From positions 1 through 56,662 of the forward strand of contig CADCCQ010000008.1 of assembly GCA_902799955.1 (NCBI GenBank): 56,662 bases of DNA. Direction: 5' to 3'. This document shows positions 17,562-25,052 of the stretch, piece after piece. A program made the translations under genes and the position numbers. The notes under the pieces are model-generated. The model saw nothing but the letters and a program-made list of their open reading frames with translations. It ran no database searches and had not been told where the DNA came from. Position 1 is the first letter of the stretch; every line of letters begins with the position of its first letter. Source of the DNA: an uncultured bacterium (GTDB lineage: Bacteria; Verrucomicrobiota; Kiritimatiellia; RFP12; UBA1067).

Positions 17562-17659
17562 TTTCATCTCCTCGTTCTTTGTTTTTCCACTCTCGTTTTC
17601 CCACTCTCACTCACATCCACTGTCCGGGCCTGCCCTTCCCCGGCGTGCGGACAACGAAC

Positions 17660-17665
17660 ATTATA
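17660..17665 (-). promoter_or_regulatory. Extended -10 promoter for the GH36-MFS operon
   Basis: Minus-strand TGGTATAATG, an extended -10 box. No good -35 is visible (TGGCGA at 17 bases). It lies about 99 bases before the GH36 start and abuts the 3' end of the GH106-like gene. Confidence 0.6.
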
Positions 17666-17678
17666 CCAGATTTTGGCG

Positions 17679-20612
17679 TCATTCGCCATCTGGGCGTTCA
17701 GAGAGTATCTGGACGGGGCCAAGGAGCCCGGAGGGCGAGAGGCCGGAGGACGAAAGGCCTGGATTCCTGTACCCTTTGCCGCCGACAAGACGGATGTTCG
17801 TCTTCGTGTGCTGCCTGCGGCCGGGATGAAGCTGGTCGCCCTTTACGCGGTTGTACCAGGAGTTCACCACCATGACCTCAAGCTCGTTCTCGCCGTCCAC
17901 GAGCGCCGCCGTCGCATCCAGCCGGAATGGAGGCGTCCATGCTACGCCAAGGTCCCTGCCATTGAGCCGCACTCTCGCGAAGCCGACGTCCTTCACGTCG
18001 CCAAGCCGCAAGGCATAGCGCACCCCCGACTTCTTCGCGAACTGGAACCGCTTTCTGTACACCGCCTTCCCCGAGTAGTACCTTATCCTCTCGTCGGCGT
18101 TCTCGGTCCAGTCCGCTAGGCTCGGGAACTCCACCTCCTCCGGCCCGTCCCACTTCGGGTCAAACGACAGCTTCCACGATCCCTCCAGCGTCACGGCGAC
18201 AGTGTAGTCGGCAAAGTTGGATTTCGCGGCGCCACTCCTCCCGGACGGCTTCCTGAACACGACGATGTACGCGCCGAAAGGATCGAACCTAAGCGGAACG
18301 GATGTCACACCGCCGCGCATGGTGAACGCTCCAAGCTCCCTGATCTCGCCGGTCAGCGGATTCCACAGCTCGGGAACGCGCCCGGAGACACGGAACTCGC
18401 ATGCGACGTCGCGCTCCGCGCTTGCCTGGCTGATGACGAAGTACGCATCGCCGTCCGCGAACGAGTAGTGCGCGTAGTCCACCAGGCCATCCGCCGCGAA
18501 GTCGGGCTTCACCCCGGTCGCGACAAAATGCTCGCGCGCCGTGCGCCCCGTGACGAGCCTGCCCTTGCCAAGCCTGTCCGCGATCCCGGCGAATTCCGCC
18601 TTCGCCTTCGCGCCGCCCGCGAGCGACACGCATCTTTCCGGCTTCTCGCCTATCACCGTCGCGCCGCCGTTGAGAAGCGATTCGACTTTCCTGGCCGCGG
18701 CAAGCGAAAGGACCCTGTGGCTCGGCAGCGTCAGCACACGGTACTTCGCGCCGGACGGGGCGACGATGCGCCCTTCGCCGTCCACCCTGAGCATCAGCAG
18801 CGCCTGCTCGTCCGCGACGTCGTAGTCAAACCCGGGGAGCGCCCCCGGATGGTCCGCCTCCTTCAGCGGATAGATGTTAGGCACATGGTCTCCGTAGTAG
18901 TGGAGGACGTCCGCGACAAACCTACCGGACTGCACGACCGCCTGCACGCGGCGCATGTAGTCGATGAATCCGGCGGACTCCCCCCACCACGTCACGCGCG
19001 GATTGACGTGCGTCCCCGCGAAGTACTCCTGTCCTGGGAGCCCCATCGACGCGGGCGAGGTCGTGAAGGTGTGGAAGTAGACGCGGTTGAGCCCGGAGCA
19101 AATCTCATGGTCGAACGCGCTCTTCTGGGCGCTCCCGATCGGATCGTTCCAGTGCGGGCCGATGGTTGTGAACGACTCCGCGCCGACGATCCGCTTCCCA
19201 TAGACGTGGGCGACGGACGACGCCTGCTTCACGAAGAACCTGTTCGGCGGCTGGGGACGGTGCGGGGACGGCGCCCAGAACTCGCTCATCACGATGTCGC
19301 TGTGCGAGTAGTTGAGTATCCCGTCTATGGGTGCCGCGTGAGGGCCCGCGCTCTCGGGCTGTATTCCCATGCCGCGAGCGTGTGCGAACTCGGCGAAGCG
19401 TCCGTAGTGGTTGTGCGCGATCATGTGCGCGATGCACTTGCGGAAGTCGGCGAGGAATGCCGTGGTCGATTCCATGTCGTCAACGACGTGCCCGGCGAGG
19501 ACGGCGAGGTAGGGAACGGGGTCGTACCCCATCTCGCGCGCGAACTCGCGCTCGAAGCCGTCCGTCCAGTTCATCCCGCCGCACTCCCAGCTGTCTGTCT
19601 CCATGAACTTGAGCGTGCGCCCGACATGGCGCCCGGCGCGCGCGAGAATCGGCTCCACCACCTTCCCCCAGTAGAAATCGAATGCGTCGCGGCTGAGGTA
19701 GTCGAGGGCAAGGCCCTGCCAGGTCCTGCTCGAGGTCGAGACGCGCGCTCCCGTGCATGTGTAGCCAATCCGCATCACTGCCCACCTGCCGGACGGCGTG
19801 GTCCAGTCGAGGGATCCGTCCTTCGACATTCGCTTCGTGAGATTGACAATTGCGTCGCGGCGGACGACATGCGCCGCGCCCTTGCCGCGCACGGACTTGT
19901 CCGGCGTAGAGTTGCCGAGCAGAAACCGGCAGTCGGTCGCGCTGCCGCCGAGCTCCTTCGCGGCGAGCTTGGCGTCGAGGAAGTTTATCGGGCCGGACGC
20001 CTTTGTGGATTCGTCGAGCGGGAACGCAAGCACGGCGATGTCGCGGTAGAAGCCGAACTTCGCCTTTGGCTGAGGAAGCTTGAGCCCCTTCCTACCGCCT
20101 TCGGTCACAAGCTGAGAATACACGAGCCGCTTTGCGGCATGTTCCGGCGTCACGCACGGGCCGCCGAGGTTCCATCCGCTCTGGATGTTGAAGCCGATGG
20201 AAAGCCCGTGCCGTTCGGCCTCGTCGAGTGCGAACACGAAGAGGTCGCACCAATCCTTCCCGCCGAACACCGGGCCCGCCGGGATGTCACGGTGCCCGCC
20301 CTGGCACTGTCCGCCGGCGTCGAAGACCATCGCGCCCTGGAATCGGCGCGACTTCATCGCGGCAAGTTCACTCCTGATCGCGTCCTTGTCCGTGTTGCCG
20401 TTGAGCCACCACCACCAGCAGTTCACGCCGAACGCGTCCGGTGGGTCCGAGAACTGCGATTCGAGCGCGGCGAGCGTCGGCGAGCCGTACGGCACGCCCG
20501 CTTGCGAACCGCCGGCCGGCGGCATGGCAGACCAGGCCGCCGCGGCGACTGCGCACGCCAGCGCGGCGGCGGATGGTTTCCTGCAGGAGTGATGCATGAT
20601 GTCTCTGTTCAT
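17679..20612 (-). CDS. GH106-like alpha-L-rhamnosidase, secreted
   Basis: About 977 residues. The start is uncertain among in-frame ATGs at 20642, 20627, 20612 and 20597; none has a clear ribosome-binding site, and all precede a hydrophobic, Ala-rich signal (AAALACAVAAAAW). The mature N-terminus has FGVNCWWWWLNGNTDKDAI and MKSRRFQGAMVFDAGG, the signature opening of GH106 rhamnosidase-type proteins, followed by the barrel (SIGFNIQSGWNLGGPCVTPE). The C-terminal 130 residues form a jelly-roll sugar-binding domain (VRLNGRDLGVAWTPPFRLD). GH106 enzymes remove alpha-L-rhamnose from pectin-type glycans. Driven by its own promoter. Confidence 0.78.
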   Translation of the reverse strand: MNRDIMHHSCRKPSAAALACAVAAAAWSAMPPAGGSQAGVPYGSPTLAALESQFSDPPDAFGVNCWWWWLNGNTDKDAIRSELAAMKSRRFQGAMVFDAGGQCQGGHRDIPAGPVFGGKDWCDLFVFALDEAERHGLSIGFNIQSGWNLGGPCVTPEHAAKRLVYSQLVTEGGRKGLKLPQPKAKFGFYRDIAVLAFPLDESTKASGPINFLDAKLAAKELGGSATDCRFLLGNSTPDKSVRGKGAAHVVRRDAIVNLTKRMSKDGSLDWTTPSGRWAVMRIGYTCTGARVSTSSRTWQGLALDYLSRDAFDFYWGKVVEPILARAGRHVGRTLKFMETDSWECGGMNWTDGFEREFAREMGYDPVPYLAVLAGHVVDDMESTTAFLADFRKCIAHMIAHNHYGRFAEFAHARGMGIQPESAGPHAAPIDGILNYSHSDIVMSEFWAPSPHRPQPPNRFFVKQASSVAHVYGKRIVGAESFTTIGPHWNDPIGSAQKSAFDHEICSGLNRVYFHTFTTSPASMGLPGQEYFAGTHVNPRVTWWGESAGFIDYMRRVQAVVQSGRFVADVLHYYGDHVPNIYPLKEADHPGALPGFDYDVADEQALLMLRVDGEGRIVAPSGAKYRVLTLPSHRVLSLAAARKVESLLNGGATVIGEKPERCVSLAGGAKAKAEFAGIADRLGKGRLVTGRTAREHFVATGVKPDFAADGLVDYAHYSFADGDAYFVISQASAERDVACEFRVSGRVPELWNPLTGEIRELGAFTMRGGVTSVPLRFDPFGAYIVVFRKPSGRSGAAKSNFADYTVAVTLEGSWKLSFDPKWDGPEEVEFPSLADWTENADERIRYYSGKAVYRKRFQFAKKSGVRYALRLGDVKDVGFARVRLNGRDLGVAWTPPFRLDATAALVDGENELEVMVVNSWYNRVKGDQLHPGRRQHTKTNIRLVGGKGYRNPGLSSSGLSPSGLLGPVQILSERPDGE

Positions 20613-20675
20613 ATTGTTTTGTCGCATAGCTGCGTTGTGCATAGTTCCGTTGCATTGGTGTGGCGAACGGCAAGC

Positions 20676-20705
20676 ATTATATCACATTCTACGCAGAGGT
20701 TTCAA
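20676..20705 (-). promoter_or_regulatory. Promoter of the GH106-like gene
   Basis: Minus strand TTGAAA (20700-20705), 18-base spacer, TATAAT (20676-20681). Confidence 0.7.
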
Positions 20706-20741
20706 GGAGCGGGGCAACAGGCTTCAAGGCAGAATACAAAA

Positions 20742-20767
20742 TGAGAATTCAATGCGGAAAATTCTCA
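20742..20767. repeat. Hairpin repeat A, copy 1
   Basis: TGAGAATT and AATTCTCA arms enclose a loop containing TGCGGA. Nearly the same 26 bases occur at 29647-29672, and a decayed copy at 49003-49029. There is no T-run after the stem, so it is not an obvious terminator. Confidence 0.8.
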
Positions 20768-20833
20768 CTTCCCCAAAATCAACACATATACAGCCTTTGA
20801 GCGTGTTTTATGCAATATATCGAAATTCCTTGC

Positions 20834-20873
20834 GGGGAGTGTCCCCACAGGGGTTCTTGCGGGGAGTGTCCCC
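20834..20873. repeat. Palindromic repeat B, two tandem copies
   Basis: GGGGAGTGTCCCC at 20834-20846 and 20861-20873, each preceded by TTGC and followed by ACAGGGGTT. GGGGA pairs with TCCCC around a GTG centre. Five further copies lie at 29552-29831. Confidence 0.82.
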
Positions 20874-21016
20874 ACAGGGGTTTCAACCTCCGCGTCTCTG
20901 CGCCTCCGCGTGAGACATCCCGGACTTACGGCGGACGCGACAAGCACGTCTCTCCCCTTGATTTGGAATCATTCCCGGGATTGCAAATTGGATATCTCAA
21001 CGACCGCAAAATATGT

Positions 21017-21022
21017 TATAAT
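21017..21022 (+). promoter_or_regulatory. Extended -10 box of the DUF6067-like gene
   Basis: TGTTATAAT: TATAAT at 21017-21022 with the TGn extension. No -35 at the usual distance. The same word ATATGTTATAAT occurs before the kinase operon and before the gene starting at 29461. Confidence 0.65.
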
Positions 21023-21069
21023 ACAACTGCATCAAGCATGGTATGGAAAATGAAGAAAGGATGAACAAC

Positions 21070-24000
21070 ATGAGCAACATGTCAAAGTGCGCGATTGCCG
21101 CATTGGCGGCCGCGGCGCTGTTCGCGGGTGCCGCGAACGGAGAGCTCGTGTGGGACGCCACGAAGGACGGACGACTGATGACGGCTACGAACGACATCGT
21201 TCTGTTCAAGGGCGCGAAGCTCGCCGAGGCGCGCCTCGCGAAGTGCTGGTTCAACAAGGCGGAGCGCGTGCGCGTGGACGGTTCGCGCGCTATGAGCCAG
21301 GGCGCGGGCAGCGTGTGCCACGTGCACCGCAGAGACGACGGAAACGTCCTGGAGGCGCAGTGCCAGCTGTTCGACTGCGGCTACACGAAATGCGTTAAGC
21401 TGCGCCTCGCCCAGCGCGGCGACGACGTGACGGGGCGCGTCCTCTACGCCAAGTACTGCACGAACAAAAACGCCGACGTGGTGGGCGCCGACTTCGACAC
21501 GCTTGAGGCCTCCGCCCCGCAGCCCGCGTTTTCCGTGTTGCCCAACGGGCGCGTATCCCAGGGCTACAACGTTGACTGGCTCGCCCTGCGCGAGGTGGGT
21601 TCGGCGGACGACAACATCCCAAGCGCCACTGACGGCGTGATGCCCGCAGACAAGGTGACGGACTGGATGGAGAACGAAGTTGATCCCGACTCGTGGGCGA
21701 CGTGGCGCAACGCGCATCCCGCGCCTTTCCGGCTCTTCGGGGAGGACCGCCAGTACGCTGTGCGCAACAACATCGTGCCCGCGCACTGGCTCGCCAAGGG
21801 GAACCGCGCGGCCGAGCGCTTCCACGGCGCCGCGCAGCCGGGCGAGTTCTATCCGTTCCAGGTGTGCGTCGCCTCGGAGAAGGCGCGAAGGCTCCGCTGG
21901 AGCGCGAAGACCGGCCTCAAGGTGAGCCGCATCACGCCGGCCGAGTGCGCGGTCGCGGCAAAGGGCGTGAAGCCGATCTGGGTGATGGTCGACATCCCGA
22001 AGGACGCGGCGGGCAGGACTGTCGGCGGGACGGTCGAGGTCTCCGACCGCGACAGCGGCGAGACGCAGTCGATTCCGTTCGAGATCGAAGTCAAGGGCGC
22101 GGCGCTTGAGGACGGCGGCATCGGCGACGCCTGGCGGCTCGCGCGCCTCAAGTGGCTCAACTCGGACATCGGACGCGAGGATACCGTGACGAAGCCTTAC
22201 GAGCCGGTCGTCGTCGACAAGGCCAGGCGCACTGTGAAGATCCTCGGGCGCGTGCTTGTGCTGGGCGAGGACGGCCTTCCCGCGCAGATCGTCTCGCACT
22301 TCAGCGGCTCCAACGCGCGCATCGTCGGGAATGGAATGAACCTCCTCGCCGCGCCGGTGAAGCTGACTACGCGTCTCGCCCCCAGCACGCTGCGCGGCAA
22401 AACAAAGCCGGGCCGCCCCACGATGCAATTCACCGAGACGACCCCCGCGCACGCGGCGTGGAGGGCGGAGACTTCGCTGGGCGACGGGATCAGGCGCATC
22501 GTCGAGGGGCGGATGGACTTCGCCGGCGAGTGCCGCTTCCGCGTGCGCATCGATGGCGAGAGAGTCGAACGCGCGGAGTTCGAGATGAAAGTGCCGGCGG
22601 ACGTCGCGCGCTACATTGACGGCCTCGGGCACAACGGCGGGGAGTTCGGAGAGGAGACGCTGCGGCACGAGTGGGACCCGAGCCTAAACCGCGACGCGGT
22701 GTGGCTCGGACGCGTCAACGGAGGCGTCCTCGTCCGCTTCAAGGGCGCGAACTACCGCCGTCCGCTCATCAACGCCTACTACGCCTGGCAGAAGCTGGAG
22801 ATGCCGGAGAGCTGGTCTGCGGGCGGCGGGGCGATCACGGTCTTCAAGTCCGGCGCCGAGGCGGTGGTGCGGGCGGACGCCAACATCGCGCCGGAGGGCG
22901 CGGAGTGGAACTTCGACCTCTACATCACGCCCTTTCACCGGCTTGACATGAAGACGCACCTAGGCGACAGGTACTACCACATCAGCCAGAGGCGGTCCGA
23001 CCTCGACACGAAGAAGATTCGCGAAATGGGCGCGACGGTGGTGAACCTCCACCACAACACGATCTGGAATCCATACATCAACTACCCGTACAACGACGAC
23101 AGCGGTCCGCTCCTCAAGAAGGCCGTGAAGGACGCGCACGCGGCGGGGCTTCTCCTGAAGGTGTACTACACGACGCGCGAGCTGACGCAGAACCTGCCCG
23201 AATTCTTCGCGCTCAAGTCGCTGGACGGCGAGGCGCTGCTGAAGCGCGACGCGGCCGTGCCCGGCTGGCCATGCACGAACAGAAACGGGCCACACCCGTG
23301 GCTGCGCGAGCACGTGGGGTTCGACATCCTCCCCGCGTGGCGCGAGAACGTGCGCTTCCCGCAGGCGTACCCGCCCCGCCTCGACCTCGCCGTGATCACG
23401 ACGCCCAACACGCGCTGGGACAACTTCTACCTCGAGGGGCTCAACTATCTCGTGCGCGAATACGGCATCGACGGGCTCTACATCGACGACACGGCGCTCA
23501 CGGGCGAGTCCATGCAGCGCGCGCGGCGCATCCTCGACCGCGACGGGAAGCGCCGCCTCGTCGACAACCACAGCTGGAACCACCACGACGGCCGCGCCGG
23601 GAGCGGCTCCACGAACCTCGCGTTCATCGACCTCTACCCTTACTTCGACCTCCTCTGGCGCGGAGAGGGATTCTACAACGACACGCCGCCGGGATTCTGG
23701 CTGATCGAACGTTCGGGCGTCGCGTTTGGAATCGCGGGCGAGATGCTCGGACGCGGCAATCCGTTCCGCGGGCTTCTCTTCGGGATGACCGACCGCGCCG
23801 GATGGGGCGGTGGGCCGAGCGGACTCTGGAAGTTCTTCGACGAGGTGAAGCTCGGCGACATGGAGCTTGTCGGCTGGTGGGACGACGAGTGCCCGGTGAA
23901 GGTCTCCGGCTCGGCCGACGTCAAGGCGAGCGTCTGGAAAGGCGATGGACGCGCGGTCCTGGTAGTCGCGAACTTCGCGAAGGAGCCGCGCAGCGCGACG

Positions 24001-24165
24001 TTCGCGTTCGACGCGGCGAAGCTGGGCTTCGACTGCGCTAAGGCGAAGTGGAGCAATCCGGAGATAGCAGGCGTGCAAAAGTCCGCCGCCGCGCCGGACT
24101 TCGCCAAGCCTGTCGAGGTCCCGGCGGGCGGCGGGTTCATCCTAGTCAGCCAAACCGGGAAATGA
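21070..24165 (+). CDS. Secreted DUF6067/GH123-like glycoside hydrolase domain protein
   Basis: About 1031 residues. ATG at 21070 chosen because AAAGGA lies 8 bases upstream and a tidy signal peptide follows (MSKCAIAALAAAALFAGAANG). Beta-sandwich N-terminal domains are followed by a long barrel region with MGATVVNLHHNTIWNPYINY, LLLKVYYTTRE and YGIDGLYIDDTAL, which resembles the DUF6067 'glycoside hydrolase domain' proteins related to GH123. The C-terminus is a small beta domain (AVLVVANFAKEPRSATF). The acidic pair in YIDD is a plausible catalytic site, but I cannot prove the mechanism or substrate. Its 3' end overlaps the convergent sirtuin gene by 20 bases. Confidence 0.65.
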   Translation: MSNMSKCAIAALAAAALFAGAANGELVWDATKDGRLMTATNDIVLFKGAKLAEARLAKCWFNKAERVRVDGSRAMSQGAGSVCHVHRRDDGNVLEAQCQLFDCGYTKCVKLRLAQRGDDVTGRVLYAKYCTNKNADVVGADFDTLEASAPQPAFSVLPNGRVSQGYNVDWLALREVGSADDNIPSATDGVMPADKVTDWMENEVDPDSWATWRNAHPAPFRLFGEDRQYAVRNNIVPAHWLAKGNRAAERFHGAAQPGEFYPFQVCVASEKARRLRWSAKTGLKVSRITPAECAVAAKGVKPIWVMVDIPKDAAGRTVGGTVEVSDRDSGETQSIPFEIEVKGAALEDGGIGDAWRLARLKWLNSDIGREDTVTKPYEPVVVDKARRTVKILGRVLVLGEDGLPAQIVSHFSGSNARIVGNGMNLLAAPVKLTTRLAPSTLRGKTKPGRPTMQFTETTPAHAAWRAETSLGDGIRRIVEGRMDFAGECRFRVRIDGERVERAEFEMKVPADVARYIDGLGHNGGEFGEETLRHEWDPSLNRDAVWLGRVNGGVLVRFKGANYRRPLINAYYAWQKLEMPESWSAGGGAITVFKSGAEAVVRADANIAPEGAEWNFDLYITPFHRLDMKTHLGDRYYHISQRRSDLDTKKIREMGATVVNLHHNTIWNPYINYPYNDDSGPLLKKAVKDAHAAGLLLKVYYTTRELTQNLPEFFALKSLDGEALLKRDAAVPGWPCTNRNGPHPWLREHVGFDILPAWRENVRFPQAYPPRLDLAVITTPNTRWDNFYLEGLNYLVREYGIDGLYIDDTALTGESMQRARRILDRDGKRRLVDNHSWNHHDGRAGSGSTNLAFIDLYPYFDLLWRGEGFYNDTPPGFWLIERSGVAFGIAGEMLGRGNPFRGLLFGMTDRAGWGGGPSGLWKFFDEVKLGDMELVGWWDDECPVKVSGSADVKASVWKGDGRAVLVVANFAKEPRSATFAFDAAKLGFDCAKAKWSNPEIAGVQKSAAAPDFAKPVEVPAGGGFILVSQTGK

Positions 24166-24922
24166 CGGCCTCGGCGAACTCGAGAAGGTCCGGATAGCGC
24201 GGCGCGGCGGCGCGGTCGTCGAGCGACGTCGGCTGCGCGTTGACGATGAACACCTTGCCGCCCTGGCGCAGCGTGAGCTGCGGTAGCCCCGCCGCAGGGT
24301 AAACGGTCAGCGAGGTCCCGAGGACGAGCATCACGTCCGCCTTCATCGCAAGCTCCTGCGAGCGCAGGAACGCCTCCTCGGGCAGCGCCTCGCCGAAGAA
24401 GGTGATGTCGGGCTTGAACGCGCCGCCGCACTGGCAGCGCGGCACGTACGGGCTGCCAAGGCTCTCCACGCCGCCGTTCGCCGCGACCATGCCCATCACC
24501 TCGTCAAACGAGGCGCCCTTCCCGCATCTGCGGCAGTGGTGCATAACAGGGGAGCCGTGGACCTCCCAGACGCGGGACGACCCGGCCTTCTGGTGGAGCA
24601 TGTCGATGTTCTGGGTCATGATGCCGGCGAGCTTGCCCGCGTCCTCGAGTTTCTTCAGCGCAACGTGCACCGGGCCGGGATGGAAGCCGCCGAGGCCGTA
24701 GACCAGCTCGCGGCAGCCGCGGTAGTAGACCGACGGGTCGCGGTCGAACCAGTCTATGTCGAATATCCGCTCGGCGTCCGGGTTCTTGTAGAGTCCCTGC
24801 GGGCCCCTGAAGTCCGGTATGCCGCAGAGGGTGCTTACCCCCGCGCCTGTCATCGCCGCGACGCATTTCGCCGCCGCGATTGCGTCCGTCATCGCGTCAA
24901 GTGTCTGTCTTTTGTCGCTCAT
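24146..24922 (-). CDS. Sir2-family NAD-dependent protein deacylase
   Basis: 258 residues. Sir2 landmarks: TGAGVSTLCGIPDFRG (NAD binding), TQNIDMLH, EVHGS with the catalytic His, two zinc Cys pairs (CRRCG and CQCGG), GTSLTVYPAAGLP and the final IVNAQP. It removes acetyl or longer acyl groups from protein lysines, releasing nicotinamide and O-acyl-ADP-ribose. It is a stand-alone gene, driven by the promoter at 24967-24995 that diverges from the heparinase-like gene. Confidence 0.95.
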   Translation of the reverse strand: MSDKRQTLDAMTDAIAAAKCVAAMTGAGVSTLCGIPDFRGPQGLYKNPDAERIFDIDWFDRDPSVYYRGCRELVYGLGGFHPGPVHVALKKLEDAGKLAGIMTQNIDMLHQKAGSSRVWEVHGSPVMHHCRRCGKGASFDEVMGMVAANGGVESLGSPYVPRCQCGGAFKPDITFFGEALPEEAFLRSQELAMKADVMLVLGTSLTVYPAAGLPQLTLRQGGKVFIVNAQPTSLDDRAAAPRYPDLLEFAEAVISRFG

Positions 24923-24966
24923 GGCCTGTCGTGTGTCCTGTAGTGTTCTGTTCTCGGTTGACTGTT

Positions 24967-24995
24967 ATTATATCACCAAAGCACCGTTATCTCAA
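24967..24995 (-). promoter_or_regulatory. Promoter of the sirtuin gene
   Basis: Minus strand TTGAGA (24990-24995), 17 bases, TATAAT (24967-24972). It is back to back with the next promoter, 19 bases between the two -35 boxes. Confidence 0.78.
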
Positions 24996-25014
24996 CATAG
25001 TTCACCGTCGCGTC

Positions 25015-25043
25015 TTGACATATCGACGCCCTTGGGCTATAAT
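25015..25043 (+). promoter_or_regulatory. Near-perfect promoter of the heparinase-like gene
   Basis: TTGACA (25015-25020), 17 bases, TATAAT (25038-25043). The ATG follows 9 bases after the -10 box, so the leader would be about 2-3 bases. Confidence 0.85.
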
Positions 25044-25052
25044 CGCATCATC

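Larger units (their letters stand above)
20643..21069. other. Intergenic region with divergent promoters and palindromic repeats
   Basis: About 430 bases with no credible gene. It holds the GH106 promoter (20676-20705, minus), a TGAGAATT...AATTCTCA hairpin (20742-20767), two GGGGAGTGTCCCC palindromes (20834-20846, 20861-20873) and the plus-strand extended -10 box at 21017-21022. Confidence 0.7.

Noticed and set aside
18468..20744. 758-codon open frame on the plus strand, opposite the GH106-like gene
   Set aside because: Antisense shadow typical of high-GC DNA: Arg/Ala/Val/His-rich composition, no domain, and the minus strand carries a recognisable enzyme with a promoter.
20742..20873. Rho-independent terminators at the hairpin and palindrome repeats
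   Set aside because: Stems are not followed by T-runs, and copies occur in both orientations and between divergent genes, so they do not behave as terminators.
21082..22668. 528-codon minus-strand open frame inside the DUF6067-like gene
   Set aside because: Composition of an antisense shadow; the plus frame encodes a coherent exported enzyme.
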